Shown here: positions 46,601 through 56,392 of the stretch, piece after piece
How positions within the stretch are numbered: position 1 is the first letter of the stretch
Layout: each line of letters begins with the position of its first letter
NCBI GenBank assembly: GCA_006538405.1
Contig: BJKQ01000001.1
Span: forward strand, 310,001-374,000
Length of the DNA stretch: 64,000 nucleotides
Direction: 5' to 3'
Source of the DNA: Hansfordia pulvinata
Taxonomy: Eukaryota > Ascomycota > Sordariomycetes > Xylariales
Notes under the pieces: model-generated
Seen by the model: only the letters and a program-made list of their open reading frames with translations
Told to the model about the DNA's origin: nothing
The model's database searches: none
Program-made: the position numbers and the translations under genes

Positions 46601-46769
46601 GCGGCCCCGTCGACACGGGCTTCAGGTAGGCCGTGGGCTCCTTGTCCCAGCCCAGCCTCGCGGCGCGGCACAGGATGGTCGACAGCACCGTCTTGCCGAC
46701 CTCGGTGTTGGCGCCGAAGATCTGGTGGACGCGCAGGGAGCGCCACAGCAAGGGTGCCACGGGCGGCAT
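43611..46769 (-). CDS. bioDA: Bifunctional dethiobiotin synthetase / DAPA aminotransferase; one frameshift and one in-frame stop
   Basis: This protein converts KAPA to DAPA and DAPA to dethiobiotin. Exons are 46769-46582, 46377-46287, 46194-44586 and 44481-43611. The N-terminal synthetase has the P-loop GANTEVGKTV, AYLKPVSTGPLDEADDR/HISKYAEG and WLFIETAGGVHSPTPSG. The aminotransferase has WYPFMQHKGL, WWTQGLGHADPSLTLAAAYA, VFYTDNGSTGMEVAVKMAL, LKGAYHGDTMGVMD, VFDEVFTGLYRLG and the PLP-lysine loop HAKLLTGG. The frame shifts by one near the G5 run 45375-45379. One added base gives 2,760 bases, 920 codons. A TGA at 43911-43913 then interrupts VWPLDFVS*VSRQEGQVAGV in the same frame, 99 residues before the natural end. 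The lost part is a conserved C-terminal domain (VWALGSVLAIHM). Splicing cannot easily remove the stop without deleting conserved residues. Confidence 0.92.
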
Positions 46770-48070
46770 CTTGTCTGCCTGTCTGTCTGCCTGTCTGCCT
46801 GTCTGTCTGCCCGTGGATGGTATCTTGGAGTCGGTCTCTATGCTTCCGTCTCTCTCTCTCTTTCTTTTTCCCTCGAATCAGCTTCCTCTTCCCTGTTGCC
46901 ACTCCTGCTGAGCTGCGCAAGGCGAGTATCGTACTCGTGACTGGCTGTCAGTCAAGTTGTCAGTCGGTCAAGTCCCGAGTTGTCGCGTCTGCCCAATCAG
47001 CCCTACGAGAGCAAGGCCCCTCCTCTCTGGTGTTCTGTGTCATAACCGCCACTAATAATGACAATAATAATAATAATAATAAATAGTAATAACAACAGCA
47101 AATCCCCCGCCGCTCTGGTCAGCGCACCCTCCCCGTCACCCACGATCCACAAATGACGAGCGGCGCCCCTCCCCCCCGCGTCTCGCCCATCCGTCTTGTC
47201 TGCATCCGTCCAGAGGCGCCCCTCCGAGCCACTCCAGCCCTCGTTGGCGGCTGTTCAGGCGGCACTGTGCGCCCATTTTTTTTCGCGCCCCACCAAACTA
47301 TCACAGTATGACGCACAGTGCGAGCCTCAGCCACCGGGATCGCTCTGTTCCTGTGCTACTGGTAAACTACGAGACGACGGGGATAGCCTCCTCCCCCCCT
47401 CCGTGCCCGCCCATCCGTGCGTCCGTCCGTCCGCCAAGGTGGTGGAAAAGTGACGAGAGTCCCCGTAGTCGTATTACGGGTACAAGCACTCGAGACAGCC
47501 GAGACGTGCCCCAGCCAATCCACGCCCCTCCCCCCCTGCTACGAGTATCCGTATGTTGACCGAGGGGCGAGAAAAGAGTGACACAGAAGAGACAGGGGGG
47601 AGAACCGTGGGCCGCCGCCCGCAGAATGCCAGGCCCCAACAGACAGGCCAGGACCCTGGGCCGCGGAGCCCACACCCGAGCGAAACCGTGTAACCGGGAA
47701 CGATGGGGGAGTGAGGGGGGGGGGGGGTCTGCTGGCCTTTGGGAGGAGTACTGTACTCGTATCGTATGGTGAAGCATGCGCCGCGGCTGCGAGGACGTTA
47801 TGAGAGGTTCAAGACGGAGTATGCACTCGAAGCCCGTCTGGATAGCCTCACTATCACACCAGGCCGACCTCCTCCCACCTCGTCTTGGGGTGTCAGCGTA
47901 TAGCTACTATATCACATAGTGTCCGTGTCTGCCTCGCCGCAACAGTCGGAGCATCCATATCCGCCGGTCAATCTGCCGCCCGCGGAGCCTCGGACGTTCG
48001 TCCGTTCCTACTTCCGCAGGCTCACGAGTCCCGGGGGGTAAATAAAAGGCTCCCCGTCCGTCCGCTCGGG
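46770..48070. other. Shared divergent promoter of bioDA and bioF
   Basis: This 1.3 kb stretch separates the two divergent biotin genes. It contains CTGTCTGC repeats (46770-46811) immediately upstream of the bioDA start, an ATA/AAT microsatellite (about 47055-47085) and a 13-G run near 47715. Frames are short and without motifs. Joint control of the two genes from this region is inferred from the arrangement only. Confidence 0.55.
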
Positions 48071-49248
48071 ATGCCCGACGACAACAAGAAGAACAACAGC
48101 GGCCTCGGCAGCCTGGACGGGGCCCTGCAGGCGCAGCTCGACCGGCGGGGCGAGCAGGGCCGCCTGCGCCGGCTGACGACGGCGCCGCCGGGCGCCGTCG
48201 ACTTCTCGTCCAACGCCTACCTGTCGCTGCCGGTCGACGACCTGGTCCTGGGCCGGCTGACGGCGGAGCGGCAGCAGCAGAACAAGACTCGGGAGACGAC
48301 GACGACGACGACGACCGCTTCCTCCTCCTCCTCCTCCTCGCTCTTCGGCTCCGGCGGCTCGCGCCTGCTGGACGGCAACTCGCGGGCGGCCGAGGCGCTC
48401 GAGGGCCGCATCGCGGCCTTCCACGGCTCCGGGGCCGCGCTGCTCTTCAACTCGGCCTTTGACGCCAACGTCGGCCTGCTGTCGTGCGCGCCGCGGCCCG
48501 GGGACGCCGTCGTCTACGACGAGCTGGTCCACGCCAGCATCCACGACGGCCTGCGCCAGTCCCGCGCCCGCCGGCGCCTGCCCTTCAGCCACGCGTCGGT
48601 TGGGAGAAAGGCAGCTGGTGGTGGTGGTGGTGGTGGTGGTGGTGGTGGTGTTGGGGGAGCTGGGTCAGCGACAGAAGAAGAAGAAGGGCGAGGACGGAGG
48701 AAAGAAGAACAAGAAACAAGCGCGGTCGTCGTCCCCAGCCTGGAGGAGGTGCTCAGGTCCCTGGTCGAGGACCCGGAGGACGACGGGTGGCGCTCGGGGC
48801 GGGCGCACGTCTTCATCTGCGTCGAGGCGCTGTACAGCATGGACGGCGACGTGGCGGACCTGGCGGGCGTGGCCCGGACCGCCCGCCGCTGCCTGCCCCG
48901 AGGCGCGAGGGGCCAGGCGCTCCTCGTCGTCGACGAGACGCACTCGGTCGGCGTCCTGGGCGATCGGGGCCGCGGGCTCGTGTGCCGCGAGGGCATGGAG
49001 GCCGACGTCTGGGCGCGCGTCGTCGGGCTGGGCAAGGCCGTCGGCTGCACTGGCGGTGAGTTCTTTTTCTTGTTTCTATTCATCTCTGTCCGTCTGTCTG
49101 TCTGTCTGTCTTTCTATTATACCCCTTTTGTTTCTGGTCGTGATTCCAAATCATACCCACCGGCCAACGTGGAAGGAGAAGGATCCCCCCCCCCCCCCCC
49201 CCCCTTGAAAAAAAAAAAGAGGAGAAACAGAAATAGGGGAAGGAGAGA

Positions 49249-49279
<31 letters not shown>

Positions 49280-49971
49280 CCAGCTGACTCGACCCAAATC
49301 CCCCCGCACCAGGCGCCGTCCTGTGCTCGCCCGTCACGCGGGCGTACCTGATCAACTACGCGCGCACCCTCATCTACACGACCTTCATGTCGCCCGCGAC
49401 CCTGGCCAGCATCGACGTCGTCTACGCGCACCTGGCCTCGGGCCGCGCCGAGCCCCGCCGCCGCCAGCTGCGCCGCCTCGTCGCGCACTGCCACCGGCGA
49501 GCCGCCAGGATGAACGACGACGGCGACGACGAGGAAGACGGGATCCTCGTGCGAGCCCAGCTCCCCTCCTCAGACCGGGACGAGAGCGAGAGCGATTGTG
49601 GCTCCCCCATCCTGCCCCTCCTGACCCCCTTCCCCCGCAGCCTGGCCGCCGCCTGCCAGGCCCGCGGCTTCGTCGTCCGGCCCATCGCCGCGCCCACGGT
49701 GCCGCCCGGCCGCGAGCGCGTGCGCGTCTGCCTGCACGCGGCCAACACGCCCGCGCAGGTCGACGCGCTGTTCGACACCGTCGAGGCGTGGGCTGAGGAG
49801 AGAAGGAGGAGGAGGCGGCGACGGCGGCGCCAGGCGGGGGACGGCGAGGAGGAGGAGGGGGACGAGCGGCAGGACGGAGGTACTGGGGGTTTGTTGTCGT
49901 CGTCATCGTCGTATCCTGCTCTGAGTGAGGGCGTGAATCTGCCCCCGGTCGAGGAGAAGGCCAAGCTGTGA
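48071..49971 (+). CDS. bioF: 8-amino-7-oxononanoate synthase (AONS)
   Basis: This PLP enzyme condenses pimeloyl-CoA and alanine to KAPA, the first dedicated step of biotin synthesis. Exons are 48071-49055 and 49313-49971. The 257-base intron has donor GTGAGT and acceptor CACCAG. The total is 547 residues with intact phase. Motifs are VDFSSNAYLSLPVDD, GSGGSRLLDGNSRAAEALEG, AALLFNSAFDANVGLLS, YDELVHASIHDGLRQSRA, VEALYSMDGDVADL, LLVVDETHSVGVLGDRGRG and the PLP lysine in GLGKAVGCTGGAVLCSP. Low-complexity expansions interrupt the core: Thr/Ser (about 75-95), a Gly run with acidic/basic tail (about 185-220), and Arg and Ser runs in the C-terminus. The start at 48071 is the first ATG compatible with the family N-terminus. 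It is divergent from bioDA. Confidence 0.93.
49185..49279. repeat. Poly-C, poly-A and (GA)n tracts inside the bioF intron
   Basis: Twenty C (49185-49204), an A run (49208-49217) and a GA dinucleotide repeat (about 49254-49279) sit within the single intron of bioF. Confidence 0.9.
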
Positions 49972-50286
49972 CGGTGGTACTGGCAAGTTTTAGGGAGCGG
50001 TGTTGGAGAGGAGGCGGAGTGATTGTGTAAAAAGGGGCGATAGAAGCAGACAAGTCTCGTGTTCATCAATTCTCGCAGCACATGGCTTAGGCTCACACAC
50101 ACGAGCAGACGCAGACGGGCTTTTCTATTTCTGTCTTGCTTGCAGAATATATATAAAAGTCTGGGCACACAGCAGCCACCAATCCCGTAGTCAGAAACCG
50201 TTCAACCCCCATTCTCACTCCGCCAGCAGACTCAATCGCAAACAGCAAAACTGTCTTTTTCTACCCTCCACGGCACCATTCCGTCC
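49972..50286. other. Convergent gap with a TATA-like sequence
   Basis: This 315-base stretch lies between bioF and the orphan exon. It includes ATATATATAAAAG near 50147. It also has CA/CT-rich sequence like a 5' leader on the plus strand, but no plus-strand gene follows, so no role is assigned. Confidence 0.45.
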
Positions 50287-50472
50287 TCACCATATCGATC
50301 TCTTGGTCTTGACAACCTGGTACGAAAACTGCTCCGGCCCGCCGCGCGACGGCCGCACGCAGGTGTACTTGGCCTTGCCGGCGGCGAGGTCCTCGCCCTC
50401 GCACCCGGCGCCCCGGAAGATCTGCACCTCGTAGCGCGAGCTCGCGGGGCCCTCCAGCTTGACCGCGGAGGA
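50287..50472 (-). pseudogene. Orphan last exon of a small secreted protein related to the gene at 51.4 kb
   Basis: An acceptor (CCAACAG) is followed by an in-phase 61-codon exon: SSAVKLEGPASS, YEVQIFRGAGCEGEDLAAGK, YTCVRPSRGG and FSYQVVKTKRSIW, then TGA. It aligns with the last exon of the neighbouring gene (YIIQIFQGSTCSGRDRAAG ... SYQVVKA), sharing the two cysteines, the QIF-G spacing and the same intron phase (0). I could not find by eye a matching first exon with signal peptide in the 880 bases upstream. It may be a truncated duplicate, or exon 1 may be too divergent to see. Confidence 0.6.
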
Positions 50473-51352
50473 CTGTTGGTGATAAGCAGCGGGGTGTGCC
50501 CTCGTACGTTGGGTGGTCAGCCGAGTGCCTCCTCCCGCTTGCTGCTTCGTAGACTGCAGTGAAGAGAGGGAGGGGCGCTACGGTGACGTGTCGAGGCGGC
50601 TGGTTCTGTTACAGTTTGTGTCAAATATGAGGGATTGTCTGAGAAAAGCCGGAGCGGTCAGCTTGACGTCTTGTCCTCTGGGAAATGCCCTTCTCTTATC
50701 TTAGACACACATTTCTTGGCTCAGCCACTGACCAAAAGACCGTGAAGGCAAGACAGACGCACGGCGACGCCACTTCGGTTCGATTGGTTCGAACGGCAGA
50801 GCACCCGCCGCACACACGCCGCCTCGCAGATGGTGAGTCTTGGGCTTACAAACCGCCCGGGGACAAGGCAACCCGAGGCCTGCCTGTTCCGACTGGCACG
50901 CGTTCTGTCCACTGGCTTGGTAAACCTTGCAACCAACGTAATCGCTTGGTAGCAAAGCAACATGCAGGCCGGGCCAACCCACCTGTCGGGCAAGGCTTAC
51001 CAACCGCCCTAGAAAGCTAAAGAGAGCCCTTCGCTCCCCGTGGGGCTTCGTTGCGGCTATCGCAGGCGGCTTGGTCATCACGAGGGTGGCAATAGAGTCG
51101 CAAGGCCGAAGACGTAAGCAACCACGATGGCTTACACAATCTAGTGGTATTGAACTTTCATTCTATTCTAAGCCTTGCTCATGTTCTATTCCGTGTCAAG
51201 CGGGTGCTCAGGTATGTACCGTAGGGTGCGAGTCCCGTGGCCCCCCTCTGCCCGTGTGGCACATCCAAAGCTGCCCCTGACCGCAAAGGCCCGGAGCAGC
51301 CCCGGGGCCCCGCGTGTCATGCCACTCCTTAGGCTTCCTCCAGTGGTGTCAT
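50473..51352. other. Gap between the orphan exon and its relative
   Basis: No first exon, signal peptide or other gene was recognised on either strand. The sequence is not obviously repetitive. Confidence 0.45.
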
Positions 51353-51856
51353 TCAGGCCTTCACGACCTGGTATGAGTGTTGCACGAGGAGGGGCAGTTC
51401 AGGTGCGCACTGGTCATCCGCCACCCCGGCGGCGCGGTCTCTGCCGCTGCAGGTGCTGCCCTGGAAGATCTGAATGATGTACTTGCCCTTCTTCGTCGGA
51501 CGCTTCTTAAAAGTGCGGAACTAAAGAGCAGAAAAAAAGTGGTCAGTTGGGGGGCAAGAACGAAACAAACAAGAGCAAGGAAGAAAAAAAAAAAAAAACC
51601 CGCCACCGGGAGTGTTAGCTACCAGGGGAGAACTAACCTTGTTGGCAATTGGAGTGCATGGCTTCTTTCCGCCGCCGTGAATGGAATCGATGGAGAAGCC
51701 TTTTCTGCAGTCGTCGGTTTTCAAGTACGTCGTGAAGACCCAGTCAGCTGCGTCTATCACTGACCTCTCGTTCAGCGCGGCGTCCTGGTCTGCCGGGGCC
51801 GCCAGCGCCGCGGGGGCCAGGGAAGAGGCGAGGAAGAGGACGCGTGCGAGCTGCAT
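51353..51856 (-). CDS. Small secreted four-cysteine protein (128 residues)
   Basis: Exon 1 (51856-51638) begins MQLARVLFLASSLAPAALA, a clear signal peptide, and continues with DWVFTTYLKTDDCRKGF and GGGKKPCTPIANK. An intron of 117 bases (51521-51637, donor GTTAGT, acceptor TTTAG) joins in phase 0 to exon 2 (51520-51353): FRTFKKRPTKKGKYIIQIFQ, GSTCSGRDRA, DDQCAPEL, SYQVVKA. Cysteines are at 50, 67, 97 and 111, enough for two disulfides. The middle is Lys-rich. The last exon is shared with the orphan exon 0.9 kb away. I do not recognise a named family. It resembles small cationic secreted proteins of filamentous fungi. A TTATAAAG element lies about 165 bases upstream. Confidence 0.8.
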
Positions 51857-53108
51857 TGTGGGCTGCTGGGGAGGTTTGTTTGGATGAAAGGCTCTTGTGA
51901 GTTGCTGGCTCGTTCAAGGACTGCGAGGTTGTCAAGTGGCAATGGGAATGGGAAAAGGTGCTGGATGATGACCTGCTGGATGAATTCTTGTCTTCCTACG
52001 AGGAGAACTCCATACACTTTATAATAATCAATATGACTTGATCTACCCGGCTGCTGCTCGACATTCTCTGTGGCTTTTGGCCGACTCCCGCATCGTCGTG
52101 CGGTGCCTGTTTCGCCATGTGGCCAGCGAGGAGCTCTGTTACCGCACCATGTTCCCTGCTTGGCGTGGCGTTGTGCGTGGCAAGTAGGGAGTGCATCTCG
52201 GAAGAACCCTTTGAGGCCCTTGAACCTCACAACGGGGGCGTCGTGGCGCGTGTCGTGGCTGCATCGACCGAGCTGTATGCTGCACATCCACTTCTCCCTC
52301 CCAGATCGTATTTTTATCGAGGCTAGCTAGTTCTCTCCTCTATTCAACCAATTTGTCTGCTCCACACATTGCAACGCTCGGAAAGTGTGCGGAGATCGCC
52401 GGAGTCTTGATTGTAACCCGATAGAGCCCCGACATGGCCCATGTGGCTGGCCGGGCCGGGCACCTCGTCGCCTCGAGCATTCTCTTGCTCCCCTCAGCCT
52501 CCAGGCGACGTCTCGGCTCCACCCCAGCATGACAGGTAGCTGTCGAGTTTCGACCGACGTGGACATGCCGACACAGCTGAAAGCTACATCCTATTCGAGG
52601 GGCTAAAAAATCACGTCTCCTCCGAGAAAGCACGCGCTCAGGCGACTGCGAAACAGCTGGTCCCCGAGCAGAGGTGTCAGTGGGTATGTGGCCAGTATCG
52701 CCACGGTGGACTATGCTAAAAATGAGACAGGCGAGGCTCTGTTTCCGTGAGAAGACATGAGGTTTAATAAATAGGTCGTCGATGCGGCTCCCTCCGCCTT
52801 GCGGCTCGCGGAAAGCTCCGCCTTACGGCTTTGGCAGGGCCCCCGTCAGACCCGCGGAACGCCGCAACCAAGGACAAATATACAAATATAAATTTGCCGT
52901 CTTCGCAGGCCCTTCCACAAGGGCGAAATAGACACGGAGTGGCGACTCGAAGGGCGTCTGCTTACAAGCAAGCGCAACTAGATAGCAGCGGTATGACGCT
53001 TCATGGGTCAGACTGCTCTGGTGGTAGATTACTTCCCCCTCCCTAACAACCACACCCCCAGCTCGACGGAGACGAGCCCCAGCACACGAACAGAACAGCA
53101 AAGGGCCC
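51857..53108. other. Intergenic
   Basis: This 1.25 kb stretch lies between the secreted protein gene (its promoter) and the 3' end of the Zn2Cys6 gene. A CGCCTTGCGGCT...CGCCTTACGGCT direct repeat lies near 52795-52833. No supported gene. Confidence 0.5.
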
Positions 53109-55290
53109 TCACAGCGCAAGGACCTCGCGGTGCACCCCCTCGCGCCCGCAGAGCGTGTACACAACCTCCAGCTCGCCCTCGCCGAGCCCCGCCGCCCCGC
53201 CGCGCGTCCACGAGAGCGCCTCGACCCGCCTCCACGCGGGGATATCACCCATCGCGAGACCGGTGTTTTCCCTGTCGTCCGTAGAGCCAGAAGAAGAAGT
53301 AGAAGAAGGAGTCGTCGCCGAGAGAGAGGGAGAGGAGGAGGAGGAGGAGGAGGAGGAGGAGGACGGAAACAGCCCAGCCTCCTCGATCTCGACGACCCGC
53401 TCGACGACCCGCGCCGCCACGGCGCTGTCCCAGACGGCCTCCTGCGCGGGGCGGCCGGCGCGGAGCAAGCCCAGGGCGCGCCGCCGGACCGCCGGGTCCC
53501 GGCACTTGGCGCCCACGATGTACAGCGGGGCGACGGACCCGATCTCGGGCGTGAACGTCGAGTGCTGCGTCTGCTGCTGCCGCTGACGCCCCCGCCGCGC
53601 CGCCGCCACGTCGCCCGCCAGCGCCACGCACCTCTCGAACTCGGGCAGGAACGCGTCGTAGTCCGCCTCCCCTGGCCCCCCCGGGTTGCGGTCCAGGCTG
53701 GCGAGGTACACCCACGCGACGGCGTGGTGCAGGCGGAGCAGCGCGATCGTCACCGCGTTCTCCTCCTCTGCTTCTGCTGCTGCTGCCGCCGCCTCCGCCT
53801 TTTTCTTTTTCCCCTTCCCCCGGACGGCGGCGGGGGGGAGCCGGTGCCTTGGACGACGAGCCCCTCGAAGAGCACCCCCAGGCCCTGAGCTGCGCCAGCA
53901 CGGCGTCCCGCAGCCCGGGCGCCGCCCCCGCGCCGCCCCGCACCTCCGGGTGGCCGCCGCCGAGCGGGGCCAGCCGGCTGCCCGCGCCGCGCAGGCGCAT
54001 GGTCCGCGCGACCAGGAGGTGCAGGTGGTCCGCGGCCTGGTCGAGGGAGCGGAAGGAGGGGGAAGAAGGCAGCCGGGACTCAAAGGAAGAAGAAGTGTCG
54101 AGAACCCCCCCGCCACCGCCTCTGTCGGCCTTCTCCTCCTCCTTCTCCTGTAGAGCGGCGGGCGTCCAGTCCACCAGGAACATGGTCGCCTGCATGTCGA
54201 GGCGGCAGATCTGCCGGGTCACCTGGCGGGCGAGCGAGCGGGTGCTCGAGGGGGTCGCGGTCGCTTCGTCGTCTTCGTCTTCGTCGTGGTCTTCTCCGTT
54301 TTCACTGCTGCTGCTGCTGTTGCTACTGCTGCTGCTGCGTTCCAGGCCGGCGTTGCGCGCCAGAGCAACGCCCCCGCGCAGGTGGGTCATGGCCTGTACG
54401 TCGTTGCCGGCCAGGTGCTCGAGGCAGGTGAAGAGGTAGCAGACCAGGAGGGTGACGGCGGTGGTCCTGGCGCTGCCGGTGCCGTCGCCGGTGCTGCCGG
54501 TGCTGCCGCCGCGGTGGAGGAGGTGGTGGATGGCCCGGTTGTAGTGCAGCAGGGGGTCCGAGTCCGAGTCCGAGTCCGAGGCGCCCGGGCCCGAGCCCGA
54601 GCCCGAGCCCGAGGCCGCCGGGGAGCGCCGCCGGGGGCCGACGTCGAAGGGCGGCCGTCGTCGAGGCTGCGGCGGTGCAGGAGGGCGAGGGCGAGGGCGG
54701 CGTGGCGGACGGCGGGCTCGGTCTGGCAGAAGAACATGAGGCTGCGGCGCCACGGGCCGCCGCTGCTGCCGGGGCGGTACTCGCTCAGGTGCGCGACGGA
54801 CACGCGCTCGAAGAAGCGCAGCGCCGCCGTCTGCGCCGGCCCCGTCGCCGGCAGGATCATCAGCGGGCCCGGGTCGTGGTGTCCCGGCCCCGGTCCCGGT
54901 CCCGGCCCCGACTGCCGCGGAGAGGAGGAGGAGGACCACCCGAAGGAGGAGTGGTGGACTGCGACCTGGTGGTCTGTCTTGAGAGCGTAGGGGTCGTGGC
55001 TGTAGCCGTCGCAAGCCCGGCCCGTCGAGGTGCACTTGAGGCACGACGGCTGGGCCAGGTCGCACTTGACCTTGCGTATTCTGAACAGAGGAGGTTGGGT
55101 ACCTATAGTCAGCAGAAGTCGAAATGGGGGGGAGGGGTGAATCTCTGGTGTAGGCATGGCATGGTAAGGCTTGGACTCACTTGCAAGTCTTGCAGCCCAG
55201 TCTCGACTTGGGAGCCCACTTCTTGGGCTTGCTCCTCCCCGACTCTTTCTCCTTGGCTGTCCTGCCCTGGCCCTCCTCCGCCTTGCCCAT
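53109..55290 (-). CDS. Zn2Cys6 fungal transcription factor; three apparent homopolymer frameshifts
   Basis: Exon 1 (55290-55181) encodes a basic N-terminus and the first two zinc ligands. A 100-base intron (GTGAGT...TTCAG) splits the cluster, and exon 2 starts at 55080. The zinc cluster is C33-x2-C36-x6-C43-x6-C50-x2-C53-x6-C60 (GCKTCKIRKVKCDLAQPSC). The rest resembles the fungal-specific regulatory region: LRFFERVSVAHLSEYRPG, HAALALALLHRRSLDDGRP, LLVCYLFTCLEHLAGN, AMTHLRGGVALARN and TIALLRLHHAVAWVYLAS. The frame changes at GGG 54649-54651, C5 53875-53879 and G7 53832-53838. Adding one base at each gives 2,085 bases and 694 residues. Acidic, Ser and Ala runs are frequent between conserved blocks. 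The likely role is DNA binding at CGG-type sites; targets are unknown. Confidence 0.85.
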
Positions 55291-56392
55291 GGTGCTGTGC
55301 TGCTTGGTGTTGCGAGGGGTGCAGAGTAACGAGAAGGGAGGGTCTCAGAGGGCTGGCGTTCCATTCGTCAGCTCGCATAGACTACCTAGGTAATAAAGAA
55401 TCTCATCTCTGCTCGCCCTCTTGAACGGGGGGCATCATCGAAGAGGAAGAGCAGAGACCGGCCGTCGCAGCCCGGGAAATCATGCAAGATGTTCTGTTCT
55501 GTTCAACAGCCCGCAGCCGAGTCAGCGCCGTATCGACGACGGCCGACACTAAGAACTACTCGTAGTCACGCTGGCTTTGCCCTGATTCGCCGCGTCGCTC
55601 AAGCGGGGCACCGCACCCGCGCGGAGCAGAAAGGAGGCTCGGCTCAGCCTCCAGCCGCCCCGGACAAACTCAAGTCCGCGTATACTCGTGTAAGAGTACG
55701 AGTAGTATACCGGGGTGCACTACGACTAGGTACGGCCTGCACCGTCGCCGGCTCTGATTGGCTGCGTCGCACAAACGGGGACCCTACAAGGCAACCCGTT
55801 ATTTCCGACAGTGCCATCTCATCTGCCGTGATCCATCCCAAGAGCCATGGAGAATAGCACCCACCTGGATTACGGTAAGCAGCCGCGACAACAGAAGCCC
55901 ATTGGCCCAGTCGGACAGGCGGGCGCAGGTCTGTCGTTCTACGCAGTATCCCTATAAGCCGCTCCCCAGTAGAACGACCGTCCCACGTCATCAAGACCCC
56001 CGGGCGCCCGGACGCTGTGTAAGAGCAGCCAGTCGGCGTATATGCATGGTCCGGCCATGGCTTTTCCCCTTTTCTTCGAGCACAGCAAAAGCCCGACTAT
56101 CGAGGCTCAGCCGCGTCGTCCGGCACGGCTGATTGGCCTGGTCGCATAGAGGTGGGACGACCAGCTGGACGAGCGCAATAGCACCGCCAGTAGAGCCTCG
56201 ACTCGAGAGCACAAGATGAGACCGTCTGGCCGGACAGACACTGGTGGTGATCCACGACGAACTACTATAAACACGGCGTCGTGTCGCCAGTTCAAGTTCT
56301 GGTTTTTCTGTCGTGTCGCACAGCCTCTTCTCCATCCAGCACCTCTCTCCCCTCTCGCAATCGCTGTTCGCTCGTTGGAACGACCCGGCAAT
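55291..56392. other. Divergent promoter region
   Basis: This 1.1 kb stretch lies between the Zn2Cys6 gene (minus) and the secreted peptidase (plus). An ACTATAAAC element near 56263 lies about 130 bases upstream of the peptidase ATG and fits a TATA box. No supported gene. Confidence 0.55.

Noticed and set aside
50770..50800. GGTTCGATTGGTTCGAAC resembling tRNA T-loops
   Set aside because: It is a short direct repeat with no cloverleaf context on either strand.
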